Assembly: GCA_017412445.1 (NCBI GenBank)
Contig: JAFPYA010000146.1
Location: 1-13,555 of the forward strand
DNA: 13,555 bases
Reading direction: 5' to 3'
Source: Clostridia bacterium
GTDB taxonomy: Bacteria > Bacillota > Clostridia > Christensenellales > Aristaeellaceae
Below the pieces are notes generated by a model, which saw nothing but the letters and a program-made list of their open reading frames with translations, was not told where the DNA came from and did not search any database. Positions 13,389-13,555 of this stretch are shown here, piece by piece (within the stretch, counting starts at the first letter, position 1; each line of letters opens with the position of its first letter). The translations under genes and the position numbers were made by a program.

Positions 13389-13555
13389 ATGAAGAAGCTC
13401 GCCCTTATACTGGCAATGGTGATGATGTTGAGCCTGGCTATCGGCAATCTGGCTTTTGCCGAAAGAGGACTGGAGGGCAAATGGAAAGCGCTCTCAGTGG
13501 AAGTTGACGACGAAGAGACAATGCAGGCCTATGATGTCATACTGAAAAACGGGGA
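13389..13555 (+). CDS. Exported protein, N-terminal 55 residues (3' end outside window)
   Basis: An open frame runs from ATG 13389 to the window end. It follows a very strong ribosome site (GGGAGGGG, 13375-13382) and its own promoter. Residues 1-24 form a clear signal peptide (MKKLALILAMVMMLSLAIG, cleavage after AFA). The mature part starts ERGLEGKWKALSVEVDDEE. The GKWKA motif near the N-terminus resembles the opening of small lipocalin-like or other beta-barrel extracellular domains, but too little is visible to name a family. There is no cysteine for lipid attachment, so it is either secreted or anchored by its missing C-terminus. Confidence 0.7.
   Translation, partial: MKKLALILAMVMMLSLAIGNLAFAERGLEGKWKALSVEVDDEETMQAYDVILKNG

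Overview
The window looks like chromosomal DNA from a Gram-positive, Clostridia-type bacterium, probably a gut-associated Firmicute. It is GC-rich by eye, uses many ATA isoleucine codons, and has strong GGAGG-type ribosome sites and TTGACA/TATAAT-type promoters. The fused EcfA ATPase and the macro protein with a Firmicutes-type C-terminal module also point there. A closer placement, for example near Christensenellales, would be a guess. I see no tRNA, rRNA, CRISPR array, insertion sequence or phage gene.

Layout. (1) 1-1528: 3' part of argS, closed by a strong hairpin terminator. (2) 1625-2890, minus strand: a macro-domain (ADP-ribose-recognising) protein with a long acidic linker and a conserved C-terminal module. 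It is transcribed from a divergent promoter region. (3) 3083-5580: a compact operon of an L-threonine-aldolase-type PLP enzyme, a cytoplasmic GH113-like glycosidase and methionine sulfoxide reductase A. (4) 5613-11158: the main system, a tightly coupled five-gene operon with its own promoter. It encodes a secreted DUF4430 protein; a membrane-tethered protein combining an alpha/alpha-toroid (prenyltransferase-like) domain with a DUF4430 domain; EcfT; a fused double ATPase EcfAA'; and an integral-membrane S component. (5) 11259-11906: a secreted protein of unknown function. (6) 12081-13115: an XRE-type regulator with TPR-like repeats. (7) 13389-end: the start of another exported protein.

How the genes work together. 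The operon in region 4 reads as a complete energy-coupling-factor importer with dedicated extracellular capture proteins. An alpha/alpha toroid plus a DUF4430 beta-domain is the domain pair of animal intrinsic factor and transcobalamin. The bacterial protein carries both on a two-helix membrane hairpin, so both should face outside next to the transporter. The likely cargo is a large tetrapyrrole or corrinoid (cobalamin, a cobinamide-like precursor, or heme), but no cobalamin riboswitch is visible and the sequence does not settle the substrate. From memory, a related ECF-like locus has been linked to heme uptake in Lactobacillus sakei; I could not verify this here. The other genes appear to be ordinary metabolic, repair or regulatory functions.
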